From assembly GCA_027596075.1 (NCBI GenBank), contig JADGJC010000156.1, forward strand, positions 1 to 64,000: DNA of 64,000 bases. Direction: 5' to 3'. The notes beneath the pieces were generated by a model. The model was not told the origin of the DNA. It saw only the letters and a program-made list of their open reading frames with translations, and ran no database searches. Made by a program: the position numbers and the translations under genes. The stretch comes from Rhizophlyctis rosea (taxonomy: Eukaryota > Chytridiomycota > Chytridiomycetes > Rhizophlyctidales > Rhizophlyctidaceae). Positions 31,503 through 41,883 of the stretch are shown one piece after another (position 1 is the first letter of the stretch; every line of letters begins with the position of its first letter).

Positions 31503-31861
31503 GCCCTATCCAAGACTTAGATAGTCCAGTATGATTGTGCTTTTATTCCTATTCAAGGACTGTGTGAATATAATTCACTACCTAGTTGATATTAAGTATC
31601 CGAGAATAAGTGCTTGTTAACAAGAGAAGTTACAAAGTCGAACTCAGGGTCCAGTGAATTTGAAAGTCACGTTGCGCAGCAGTCATCGACCAGGGTGGTC
31701 ACTGGTCACCACCTCAACTTCGTGTGCTGCACAAACTCTTCCCCAGCTTTTCCCGTTTCCCTCGTGCCATATTTTAGAAAGTAATCAACAGAGCAGCACG
31801 TCCCAGCTGAAACAGATTGTGAGCCCCTATCTAGTCGTCTTCTTCCCGTTGAGCCTTCTAA

Positions 31862-33028
31862 ATGACCAACCTTGGCATACCACCCCTCCCCATCGTCGAT
31901 ATCACACCACTAGCCGATCCCTCGCAACCCGAAACAGCCCGTCGCTCCGTCGTCGAGCAACTCAGCGCGGCCTGCGTCTACCATGGTGCCTTCTACGTGA
32001 AGTCCGCAGACATTGGCGGTCTCACTCGAGAATTCCGCTCCCAAGTACTAGACTCAGCACGCGCCCTCTTCGCGGTAGACGACGCAGTAAAAGAAGAATT
32101 TAAAGTTGTGCGGGAAAAAGGAAGGGAGGGCCTAACAAGAGGCTACATCGCAATGGGCACCGAATCTGGATCCGACGCTTTAGAAGTCAAGGAAGCCTTC
32201 AGCTACGGTTGCCCAACAATAACCCAACCCACTAACGCCCTAAGCGGACCCAATATCTGGCCAAACCCCACCAACCTCTCACCCCCCACAAAACAAACCC
32301 TCGAAACATTCTTCACATCCATGGTCAAAGTCGCCGAAACCCTCACATCAGGCCTCTCCCTCGCCCTCGGCTACCCCGCCTCCCACCTCCACGACAACTA
32401 CTGCAAAAACGGCGAAACCATAAGCCTCATGCGTCTCTTCCGTTACTTCCCCGCAACAAAAACAGAAACGCTAAGCCCTGACGACCGTAACCGCGCAACA
32501 GGGTCCAGTCCACACACCGATTGGGGTTTCCTAACACTCATATTACAGCAAGACGGTGTAACCGGTTTACAAATCGCAACACCCAACCCTGAAGACCCGT
32601 CGAAAACGGAATGGGTGGACGTCCCCCCCATACCCGGAACACTTCTCGTAAATGCCGGTGATTACCTGTCCTTACTGACCAATGGACGCGTCGTCTCCCC
32701 GCTCCATAGAGTCATAGTACCACAAAAAGAACGTTTGAGCGCCGTTTTCTTTTACTACCCGGATTACGACGCTCGCATTCCCATACTTAGTGGGGAAGGG
32801 GAGGAGGGGGATACCGGCAGTATAGCTCGATTGAGTCTTTTCAAAAATCAAAGTGAAGAATTGGAGGAGATTGAGGCGATCAAATATGGTGGGGCAACAG
32901 CAGCGCCTGCAGCGGCTAGCGAGGTTCCTCCAAAGCTTAAATTAGATCCAAAGGATGTTTCGAATATGGCGTTCGGCGAGTATATAGCTGCTAAGTGGGC
33001 ACAAGTTGCAAGGGGCGGATACTCATAG
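31862..33028 (+). CDS. 2-oxoglutarate/Fe(II)-dependent oxygenase (isopenicillin N synthase-like)
   Basis: Intronless 388-residue enzyme with the DIOX_N plus 2OG-FeII_Oxy layout. Seen: N-terminal PPLPIVDITPLADPS and HGAFYVKS, GYIAMGTESG, then the jelly-roll core with the iron-binding HTD (His about residue 218, in SPHTDWGFLTLIL), the second His in SPLHRVI, and the 2-oxoglutarate Arg in ERLSAVFFYYPDYD. All catalytic residues are present. The family oxidises small molecules (flavonoids, gibberellins, thymine, beta-lactam precursors); the substrate here is unknown. Its 3' end is 88 bases from the converging CstF-64 gene. The lack of introns contrasts with most neighbours, but codon use does not look foreign. 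Confidence 0.9.
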   Translation: MTNLGIPPLPIVDITPLADPSQPETARRSVVEQLSAACVYHGAFYVKSADIGGLTREFRSQVLDSARALFAVDDAVKEEFKVVREKGREGLTRGYIAMGTESGSDALEVKEAFSYGCPTITQPTNALSGPNIWPNPTNLSPPTKQTLETFFTSMVKVAETLTSGLSLALGYPASHLHDNYCKNGETISLMRLFRYFPATKTETLSPDDRNRATGSSPHTDWGFLTLILQQDGVTGLQIATPNPEDPSKTEWVDVPPIPGTLLVNAGDYLSLLTNGRVVSPLHRVIVPQKERLSAVFFYYPDYDARIPILSGEGEEGDTGSIARLSLFKNQSEELEEIEAIKYGGATAAPAAASEVPPKLKLDPKDVSNMAFGEYIAAKWAQVARGGYS

Positions 33029-33116
33029 TACAGACATGCATTGCCTTGAAGCATTTGTAGCATTCAAGTGTGTGTGAATTTGTATATACAGTTGTACACA
33101 AGCAGAACGCCAACCA

Positions 33117-34734
33117 TTACGATTGCCCCAGCACTTGCGCTCGCAGTGCGAGGATCTTTTCCCGCTGATCTGGCGGCATGGCGCTGATTTGTTCGGGTGT
33201 CATGTTGAGAACTTGCAAAAGTAAAGCCTGGAATTGATTTGAGCAGAGTGCCGAGTTAGTCTTATGCACATGAGAATGCACACGCAGTAACATTACCTTT
33301 TGCTGCTCTTGGAGGATGTCGTCTGTACAGGGAATGCAATGAGAAATTGCTTCATGGTGTGTGATACCAGTACTCAGCGAATCACTTACTCAAAGATTGT
33401 CCTTGTTGCATCTGCGGATTCACCGGGGGAGCAGCCTGCATAGTCGGCGCTGGGACAGGTGGCCGAACGAACTGTTGCGCAGACATTTGTCCTACGGCAG
33501 GGACCGGCGCCATCATTGGCTGAACAGGCATGAGCGCCGGATTCACTGGTGGGACCTGCGGTGACATGCCCACCGGCATCCGTGGAGGGTTTGCCTGCAA
33601 ACCAGGTTGCTGAGCAGCACTTACGCCTTGACTTTGCAAGATGCGCTGAAACATTTCACTCGTAAGCTCATGCTTGCTCTGGGTAGAGATACGCGATATA
33701 CCTGCATAGCGGCGGGCTCAACTAGATTCATCACCAACAACGCTTGGAACACCGCATACGTCAGTTGTGGATTATCGGTCAGCAATGTTCGGACAGTGTC
33801 CGGGTTTGTCTGAATCGTCAGCTAAACGCGTGTATGAGTGAGACCTTGAACCTCCGGAAGGTCCTTCTTCAAACCCCACCTTCAGTGATGATATCAATTC
33901 CATCATTTGCTGTTTTGAATATGTGGACAAAGTTTTCCCAATGACCTCAACCGATGATTGTTGCTGCTGAACCTGCGGCTGCACTGCCGTCTGTTGGGGT
34001 AACGACTGCTGGAAGGGTTGCTGGAAGGGTTGCTGTACAGGCTGTTGATGTGATTGTTGTGGTGCTTGCTGTTGAATTGGCGGGACAGGTTGTGATGTCT
34101 GAGAGGGCGCCGTAGCAGGAGGGTAGTCACGCAACCGCTACGAAGATCATTCATTCAGTCATGCAGTACCGCAAATTACAAAGCGAGGTTGGTTACCGGT
34201 GCCTCAGGTCTTCGTCTTTCTGTTGGCAATTCATCCTTGTCGCTCTCCGCAAAGTCGATGCGTAGTTGCCTCCCTCCCACGTCGTACCCGTTCAAGTTTC
34301 GCACCGCACTAGCAGCGGTGTCGGCGTCTGCCTTGACAGTCAGGACCAGAAACCTAGTATGGTTGACAGAGGCCACTAATTCACCTTGAAATGTACAGAA
34401 TCCATAGCCTTTTGGCTTGCCAGAGTCGCGGTCGAAAAGAAGACGAAATGACACTACTGGGCCGACCTCGTTGAAGATCTCGATCAGCTGCGGTTCAGTC
34501 AAGTCATCTGCACGTCCACAAGAGTTGAGTGAGGCTTCCCAAGGCAGATAGCGCAAGCTCCGAGGCACAAACTGCTTACAAGGTATGTTTCCCACTGCGA
34601 CAACAAAATATGGTCAGCCATTGATTTCGTGTAAACAAACGGCAAGAATGCTCACCGAAGACAACTCGGCTTCCTGTCGGATTTGCGTCGTATGACCGGA
34701 AGTTGGCAGCGCCAGCGCGACTCGGATCTTGCAT
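33117..34734 (-). CDS. CSTF2: Cleavage stimulation factor subunit CstF-64/Rna15
   Basis: RNA-binding subunit for mRNA 3'-end cleavage and polyadenylation. Starts at the Met at 34734. The RRM is split over several exons: SRVVFVGNIPY then [28 protein letters not shown] and [20 protein letters not shown], with RNP2 (VFVGNI) and RNP1 (KGYGFCTF) intact. Then comes a hinge-like helix ([37 protein letters not shown]), a Gln/Pro/Met-rich linker and the C-terminal three-helix domain ([30 protein letters not shown]) that binds Pcf11/Rna14. Exon 2 (34594-34580) is only 15 bases and encodes the GNIP of RNP2. Head-to-head with the ANCHR-like gene. Confidence 0.92.
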
Positions 34735-35005
34735 CTTGATACGCAAGCAGGAAATGGGTCGTAGATCGGTTTTAGTGAGCGCAGAGGAAAGAGAGCGAAG
34801 CCAAAGCTGAGGTGAAGTCCTTTGCGTTGGCGACGCAGCATTGTGTGGCGCGCCTCAGAAAGCGCCACCACCGCCCCGCCAATTCCAAGGGTCACCGCCT
34901 CCATCATTGGCGCTTCCCTTCACCTCCTTCTCCCATCTGACAACCTCCATTGTTAAGTACCAGTAACCCACCAGCCATTCAATACTTGACCGTTCTCTCA
35001 ATAGT

Positions 35006-36054
35006 ATGAGCGACCCTGACGCCGAGCTTCGCGCGCGTTTTGAGCGCCTGAAAGCAGGAAATGCCAAATTGGAACACTTACCATCGTGAGTGCCCGACGC
35101 TGACCGTGATGTGCGTGGCGCTCGTTGAAACCGATGTCTTCCAGAGACGAAGAGCTAGTTGCTCGCCTACAAAACCTCACCGGCGGAACACCAGGCTCTA
35201 AAGCAGCTTTACCAACCACCCCAACCCGGACATACTCTGGTGCCCCGCTCGAAGACCCTGCCTCCCTCGACGCAGAAATAGCCGACCTATTACAGGACGA
35301 ATCCCTCCTAAACGACGTAGACGTTGACGTAGCCTACGAGGACGAACGAATATCCGTTCCGTCCACACCAGTTGGGGGAAAGCCCGGGCTTGATGAACTA
35401 CGGAAGGCCGCCGCATCCAGTATCGCCTTAGATAAACCCAAGTTCGTAGATTACACAGAACTAGTTCTCACGTCACCGTCAAAGCCCGACGAACCTTTCA
35501 CATGGTCCCAACAAACCGGCCGGAATGCTGACGACCATGAGGTTGCTTCACTCATTCAGCAGATACACGACGAAGTGTCGTTAGAAGCCAAGCACGGTCC
35601 GGCGTTAGCGCCCGAGAAGCATTTGGAAGAACGCGTCAAATCATTAAAGGAGTTCATTCCTCCATCGACAAATCCGGAGAAGGGAGGGAGCGGGGACCAG
35701 GGAACTAGTGGGAAGGAGGGGGGAGGTCATAGTAGGCAGGCTGGTACTGCTGCACATCATGGCTTGGGAGCGCCACCACCGGTTCCGTCTGTGGAAGACC
35801 TCCGGAGTGGAAAGACGGAAGAGTCAGATTGGTGGTGTTGTAAGTGTGCAGAGAGTTTGCTGAAATGGCGGGTATTGCCCATGCTGACATTTGTTGCAGG
35901 TATCTGCAATGACGACGGGACGGTACAATGCCCGGAATGTGACGACGATGTTTACTGTGATAACTGTTTCAGAGAGGGGCATCGGGATGACCCTGAACTG
36001 CGGAAACATGTAGCAAAGAAACTATCAAGGCGGGCGCGTGCAAATGATGATTAA
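35006..36054 (+). CDS. ANCHR/ZFYVE19-like protein without FYVE domain
   Basis: Human ANCHR (ZFYVE19) delays abscission in the NoCut checkpoint through MIM1 motifs that bind CHMP4/VPS4. Exons: 35006-35085, 35145-35839, 35900-36054, closing to 309 residues. Seen: an N-terminal DPDAELRARFERLKAG helix, RDEELVARLQNLTGG, acidic MIM-like segments (LDAEIADLLQDESLLND, VASLIQQIHDEVSLEA), and the C-terminal B-box-type zinc finger WWCCICNDDGTVQCPECDDD-like unit, here CICNDDGTVQCPECDDDVYC then FREGHRDDPELRKH. The paired Cys/His ligands are complete. The N-terminal FYVE finger of the animal protein is absent. Predicted ESCRT-linked regulator. Confidence 0.78.
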
Positions 36055-36210
36055 TGATGTTTTTCCTTGTAAATAGCAAAAGGAGTAGTTCTGATCAAAT
36101 CTAGTCCGTCATGATCACAATGCAGGCTCAAAATCCGTTTCAACAAGAGCGATTAGTTCTTTCGACACGAGGCAACACAATCTATATACATACAACAGGT
36201 CGTAAGTCCC

Positions 36211-37901
36211 TCAGACGGTCTCCATATACCGTTTCAATTCCCAATCCGTCACAGCTGTTTCCCACTGCTTCCACTCATGTTTCCTAGTCGCTCCGTAATG
36301 ATCCACGAACGCATCACCCAACACATTCCGGGCAAAGCTATCTTTTGCCATCATCTTCTCCGTTGCCTCTCGCAAGTCCCTCGCCAACCGCTCCCCTCCC
36401 TGGGAAACCACATTCCCCTCCGCCGGCGGCAGACGTGGTTCCATCCTGTGTTTGACGCCATAAATGCCCGATGCTAATATTGCGGAAATCGCAAGATAGG
36501 GATTGACGTCTGCTCCTGGTACCCGCACTTCGATTCGGGTTGCTTTCGGAGAGCATGTTGGTGGTGCAATGACACGAATGGCTGCGGTACGATTCTCGAA
36601 TCCATATGAGACAGTGATGGGCGCCCAGTAGTTTTCCACCAAGCGTTTGTAACTGCACATAAGAATCTCGATGAATTGCTAATGTTCCTCATTCCAAGCC
36701 CTAAACAAACCTACCTATTGATGGTCGGGGCCAGCATCGGCATGATAGCTGGCAATCCTTCCAGCACTCCCGCAATGAAGTGCCGCATGGTGTCGCTGGT
36801 GGCCTCCATTCCACTTCCTCCAGACTTCGATACGAACGCATTGTCACCAGTTTTGGAATCAGATAAGCTGAAATGAATGTGTCCGGAACAGCCTGGTAGA
36901 TCTGGCCAGGGTTTGGCCATGAAGGTCGATATGATGCCATGTTTTAGGGCCAACTGCTTCACAGACGTTTTGAACAGGTGAGCCCGATCTGCCAGTTTCA
37001 ATGCATCTGAGTATTCAATTGCTGCCTCAAATACACCCGGACCTGCATAGGAGGTCAGCATCAATCCTGGACGTCGCGGGGGGCGGATCAAACTCGACCT
37101 GTTTCGGTGTGTAACGCTTCAAGAGGAACATCAAACTTCTGAAGTTCATCGAAGATACTTTCGAAAAAGTCTTGATTGAGAGTCGGTCTCAACAAAGAAT
37201 ATCCAAACATTCCGCGGGTCAATGGAGTGAGCGCAACCCCTTTCTTTTCGGCCAGCGAATCGGGTGTTTCTGTCCTTTCCTTGTTAACATTCACCATGGA
37301 ATACCCTATGGACAAAAGCACACCTCTATAATTATACCACTCAAACTCCATCCCACACATTGCCGTAAATCCTTCTTCCTTGCACTCATCAACGACGCGT
37401 TTGAGCAAGCTTCGCGGACACAGTTCGAAGGGCTTATTTGTGATGGGGTTGTAGAAATCCAGAAGGAAAAATGGTGCATTCTTCTCCCATGGAATGCGAC
37501 GGAAGGTCGATAGATCAATATGTGCCGCGATGTCAGAAAACCCTGCATCAAAAAAGTTGCATCAGTTCTCCGTGGCAGGTTGGCGGCCTTGCTCCAAGGG
37601 AGCCATACCCTGGTCGGTCTTCTCGTGGACATCGTACACGCGATCGAGCATGTCCCAACCAAATACCACATTGCAAAAACCTGAAGTCAGACGTGTTATT
37701 TCACAGGAAACATACAGGTTTGAAAGAGTAAAACGAGTACTTGCCAAAGCCGCCGTCCACGCTTTTAACAAACTTGCTTTTGGCCATAAATTTGCCCCTG
37801 GCGATCCCGTCAATGTCGGCACCTGACACTTTCACTTTGAAGTCATCTTTGAGGAGTTCCGCGAGGTCGTCTGCAGTCAGGGGTTTATCTTCTTTGGACA
37901 T
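36211..37901 (-). CDS. Glutamine synthetase, prokaryotic-like (GSI/lengsin-like) type
   Basis: ATP-dependent ligase family (glutamate plus ammonia to glutamine), of the large form with a lengsin/FluG-like catalytic domain rather than the short eukaryotic GSII. Starts at the Met at 37901. Seen: CNVVFGWDMLD, FRRIPWEKNAPFFLLDFY, the metal-binding AMCGMEFEWYNY, the GPGVFEAAIEYSDAL block, PGCSGHIHFSLSD with catalytic His, SYKRLVENYWAPITVSYGFE, ENRTAAIRVI and RIEVRVPGADVNPYLA. About six exons. Odd: the first intron appears to use a GC donor (GCAAGT at 37744), since only that splice joins GGF to GFCNVV in frame. Whether it makes glutamine or a related gamma-glutamyl compound is uncertain. Confidence 0.88.
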
Positions 37902-38124
37902 GTTTGCGGAGATTGCACAGAAAGATTCTTGCGAAAATTACGGATAGTATTATATATAGTTGTTGAATTGGATGTGGGTGAGGATGGGAAGGCGCGCAGC
38001 ACGCCAAGCGACAGTTTGTGTGGGTGCAGCTCGTGCAGGTCAGAAACATGACGTCGTTTTGGTGGTGGTGCTGAGTGTGGCAAGGCAGACAGTGACTGCA
38101 CTCGCCCTATCAGCAAATCTTCTG

Positions 38125-38229
38125 CAGATGTTCGCTTTGACGTGGGTACTCAAGTATGTAAGAGTGTAAGGGATGTCGCCGCCGTGTGCAAAGAAAATGT
38201 GTGCTACGGTGAAGAAAAGTAAATCTGCT
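38125..38229 (+). repeat. Duplicated non-coding segment, copy 1
   Basis: About 105 bases, starting cagatgttcgctttgacg and containing atgtcgccgccgtgtgcaa; diverged copy at 38394-38492. Confidence 0.6.
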
Positions 38230-38393
38230 CAACCTTTAATCAGGCCCGATGTCTTGTATGAGGAAGATCCAACAAAATTACAGCGCATGCTGGAAGTGGT
38301 CCCCAGCAAACAGCCGAGGGGCATCGATGAGTATCTGCCAGGCATACATCAGCATCCCTCCACAACAAATCTTCCGTCAATGCAGCTCCCTTT

Positions 38394-38492
38394 CAGATGT
38401 TTGCTTTGATGTAGGTACTTAGGTATGTAAAAAATGTCGCCGCCGTGTGCAAGGAAAATGCGTGCTACGGTTATAAAAAGTAAATCTTTGCT
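38394..38492 (+). repeat. Duplicated non-coding segment, copy 2
   Basis: Starts cagatgtttgctttgatg and contains atgtcgccgccgtgtgcaa followed by gaaaatgcgtgctacgg. Same order as copy 1 with small indels. Confidence 0.6.
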
Positions 38493-39738
38493 AATGTCAT
38501 TGTGGAAGCGACAGAAGTTGTTGTGGGGCAAATGTGGAGTGAGGTCGTGAATGAAATGATAACAATAGCTTCCCAGTGTGCGACGTCATCTTTGAATTGC
38601 ACTCTGGCATCGATTCCGGTTTGCGTGCTCAGAAGGACGGATAGGTAGTAACTCTTCCACGAGCATCCATGCTTGACCGCATCGTTCTACGACCGCATTG
38701 TTAGGCAAATAATGATAATGACTATAACGTGAGCAACGGATTGGTATGATATACGGCCATTTCATGTGAACCATTATTCATGGCCTCATACCGTTTGTAA
38801 AGGGTATTTTCATAGTCATCCAGCATTTGGAGGAACTGTAAATGAGTAGGTTTGATAGCGTGATAGGCTAGGCCGACCATTGTAAGCCCAAAAGCCTAGT
38901 GGAGGAGGGAGTGAGTTGCCAAAATGGTGCATATACATATCATTCTCAGCGTTTGGTCCATCAAACATCGGCACCAGCCGCTTGACCGAACAGCATATCA
39001 TCACTGTTGCAATGGGCGAAGGCGGATGGAATCGTAATACCCGCCCGTTTGTTGCAAACTGCTGTTACTTGGGACATTGCAGTCACTGACAATTCTCATA
39101 TCTGCTGGCCATGGATCGCATCGTTCTGGTGATTAGCGTGTCAGAAGCAAACATCGGAGACCGCTCGATGTGAAAATTTAGACTTCGATTTCGACCACGA
39201 GTTCGAGGCGGATTGGGATGTCACTGTGCCTCCACTAATGGCCTGAAGTGCTGCGCCCTCTCCGGAGCCATATCTAATGTGGCTTTTTAACGGTCCAGCA
39301 CCAACCGTCTTCCCGAGCTCCAACTTTGCCGTAACACCTCCGCCCAAAGCTACATTTGATGAGTTGGCGAGATCCCACAAAAGGCAAAGTGCCACAAACG
39401 CGCCTTGCACGTTTTGGGCTACTTTTGTCGGTGGATTCCCAGTCCAGCCGTGTGGAACAGTGGTCAGCCTGAGACAGGAGAAGAGTGTGCATGCACCAGA
39501 ATGACTGGGAAAGTTTGCGGAGCTTTTTGAACGGGCGTCCCAGTCGTGGAAAGTGAAGGATACTACTGCCTATCAATGGGCCATTTTTACCCGAACCGAA
39601 AGGTGGCGAACACGGTTTTTGAAGACCTTCAAAAGCGACGACTTCATGCATTGCCCCTTGTGCTGTTAGATTACCCGCAGAAATCAACTAGGGTGTCCGC
39701 CAGGTAGATTATAGACATAGATATAGACTCTCTTCATA

Positions 39739-41262
39739 ATGCTCTTTAAGTCCGTTCTCGTCGGTGGTTTGCTTGCCGCCTCTGCGGTTTCCGCCTCCTG
39801 CAGCAAGGGTAGCAAGGGTAGCAAGGGAACTAGCTACTCCAAGCCCTCTAGCGGCACTAAGTGGACTAATGCTTGGTAAGATGGGGACAACAAATCGGGA
39901 AAAGTCATGTTGATGTATCCTGACTTTTTATTTCCCACAGCCCTACCCACAAGGGCAGCTATGTTGGTCCCAACGCCAGCAAGTGCTTCCCCATTATCAT
40001 GGATGCTGACGCTGAAACCGATGACGTTCTTGCCGCCATCTACCTTTTGAAGACTCCCCACGCTGATGTTCGGTACGTGGATGGCTACGAAGAAGAGATC
40101 TATCCCTTCGAAACAAAACAGAACCTGATATTGACTTATATCATTGCAGTGGCTTCAACGTTCCCGGTACCGGTTGGGCTCACGGTAGCGCTGCTGCCAA
40201 CCTTGCTGACTTCGCTGACAAAATCCGTCCTGGATCCAACATCCCTGTCAGGTACGAAACAAAATTCATAATGGCCATGACCAAACCCCCTCACCTTCTT
40301 TTACAGCATTGGTGCTGGTTACAACCTCTACGAGCAAGACCTTGCTGCGCAGCTCGCTGCCTCCAATGCTTCTGACCCCAACCCGGGTTGCAGATACCAA
40401 AAGAGTGTTCCCGAGGGATTCACTGGCCGCTCCGACTCCGACCTTTTGTTCGGTTTGCAATACATGGTTCCCCGCACTACCCGCAAGTGGCGCGATTTGA
40501 GGAACTACCAGGCCATTGAGGAGGATGTGAAGGCCTGGATTGAGAAGGCTCACTCTCAGACTGGCAAGAAGGTCACTTACTTCATCACTGGGTAAGAGAT
40601 CTCGAGAAATGCATGACATCGCAAGCTGCTCAATACTTACATCATCCATCGACAGTCCGGCAACCAACCTTGCCCAAACTCTCCGCAAATACCCCGACCT
40701 CTCTAAGAAGATTGACCGTGTTGTGTGGATGGGTGGTGCCCTTGATGTTCCCGGCAACTTGTACATGGTCCCGGGCAACACCGTCGGCGAGTACAACATC
40801 TACATTGACTGTATCGCCGCCAAGGAGCTCTTCGCCAACTCTGGTCTCTCCATTACCCTCGTTCCCCTCGACTTCACCAACAACCTCGTCCTCAACGCTC
40901 CCTTCTTGGCCGGCCTCAAGAAACTTGCCCCCAAGTCTTGGGAAGCCAACTTCGTTTTCGAGCTCCTTGACGTCAACCGTGCTACCTGGTACGGCGGTGA
41001 CGAAGCCTTCTACGCTCAATATACCATCTGGGATCCTCTTGCTGCCGGTGTCATGTTCAACCAGGCCGGTAAGGTTACCTTCGAAACCACCAAGATCCAG
41101 GCTACGTGCGGTGGTGCTCTCGCTGGTGATGCCAAGATCTCTAGGAACACCAAGGCGTCCTACAAGGGTGCTACCGTCAAGGTCGCCAAGACCCTCGAGA
41201 CTGCTGCCGGTGGCAGTGTCAACTACCCTATCATCAAGAACTTCTTTGCTTCCTTGCTGTAG
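39739..41262 (+). CDS. Secreted nucleoside hydrolase (IUNH family)
   Basis: Predicted secreted ribohydrolase that releases the base from nucleosides, useful for purine/pyrimidine scavenging. Exons: 39739-39875, 39941-40072, 40150-40251, 40307-40591, 40656-41262, closing to 420 residues. Seen: signal peptide (LFKSVLVGGLLAASAVSA), a short SKG-SKG-SKG repeat, then the calcium-binding family motif in PIIMDADAETDDVLAAIYLL (canonical DxDxxxDD), TYFITGPATNLAQ and RVVWMGGALDVPGN. A later conserved region has NIYIDCIAAKELF and ITLVPLDFTN, and YTIWDPLAAGVMF holds the C-terminal active-site Asp region. Some fungal relatives are annotated as inosine/uridine hydrolases; specificity cannot be read here. 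Confidence 0.88.
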
Positions 41263-41883
41263 ATAATCCAACGCAGGGCAGGACTCCGTAGGGTAGGATA
41301 ATCTCATAATACAAGGGCCGCAGGTGTGGGGCTGATTGGTTTTCCCTCATGACGAAATGGCTCCCGTCACGCAAACGTAGCAAAATTAGAGAGTCGTAAT
41401 TCTATGAATAACAAAAGCAAGTTGTAAAGCATTACCGATATCAATACTATGTTGGCTGTTAACGACGGCTTTTGTTTGCTGCGATATGCTTGGATAGGAT
41501 TGGAGTTTGACAGGTCGGTATGACAAGCCACCGGGCCAACTTTATGTTGTGCGTATAAGTGGCTTGGTTGGTGCAACATTGCATTGGAACGTCATCCCCC
41601 AACTTGAATTGCATGGGTCGACTCGCTCGTCCGCTTCTGCCTGCTCATCGGCCAAACTCATCGCAGAAAGAGCACATAGAGAAGGAACATTGGCGACGTT
41701 GCAGGGATACGTTCACACAGCATTTACATCCTAGGTGTGGCCAAGATCCTTTGTCTTTTCCATTCGTGTTGGGACCGTCATAAACCGTTCATATTACGAC
41801 ACTCCAAATAGAGCAAAACGCACCAGACTCCCTGGGAATTTATCCCCACTAGCAATTAGACCAAAGCTTTTCGCTTCAACAGA
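41263..41883. other. Intergenic, AP-3 beta upstream region
   Basis: 621 bases with no recognised gene or repeat. Confidence 0.4.

Larger units (their letters stand above)
29999..31861. other. Long gene-poor gap with duplicated introns
   Basis: 1.86 kb without a recognisable conserved protein. It holds a TATA promoter at 30462, a pyrimidine-rich leader, two related intron-like segments (30591-30732 and 31363-31502) and a tandem hairpin repeat (30898-31006). Short ORFs such as the one from 30706 are not conserved. Could be a non-coding transcript or a decayed, duplicated small gene. Confidence 0.45.
37902..39738. other. Gene-poor gap with a duplicated segment
   Basis: 1.84 kb without a convincing conserved gene. 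It carries the duplication at 38125-38492. A minus-strand ORF at 39141-39410 contains a Gly-rich stretch (ALGGGVTAKLELGKTVGAGP) that faintly recalls SYLF/Ysc84 domains, but lacks the rest of such a domain, so it is not called as a gene. Confidence 0.4.

Noticed and set aside
34015..34060. Gln-rich codon repeat (tgctggaagggttgctggaagggttgctg) as a possible satellite
   Set aside because: It is part of the Gln/Pro-rich linker of CstF-64 and is explained by coding low complexity.
39141..39687. Possible SYLF-like gene on the minus strand
   Set aside because: Only a short Gly-rich stretch resembles the family; no start, splice pattern or other motif supports a gene.
40613..41266. Long ORFs in two other frames over the nucleoside hydrolase
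   Set aside because: Shadows of the strongly conserved hydrolase exon; composition (Ser/Pro/Arg or Gly/Val/Asp) reflects its codon bias.
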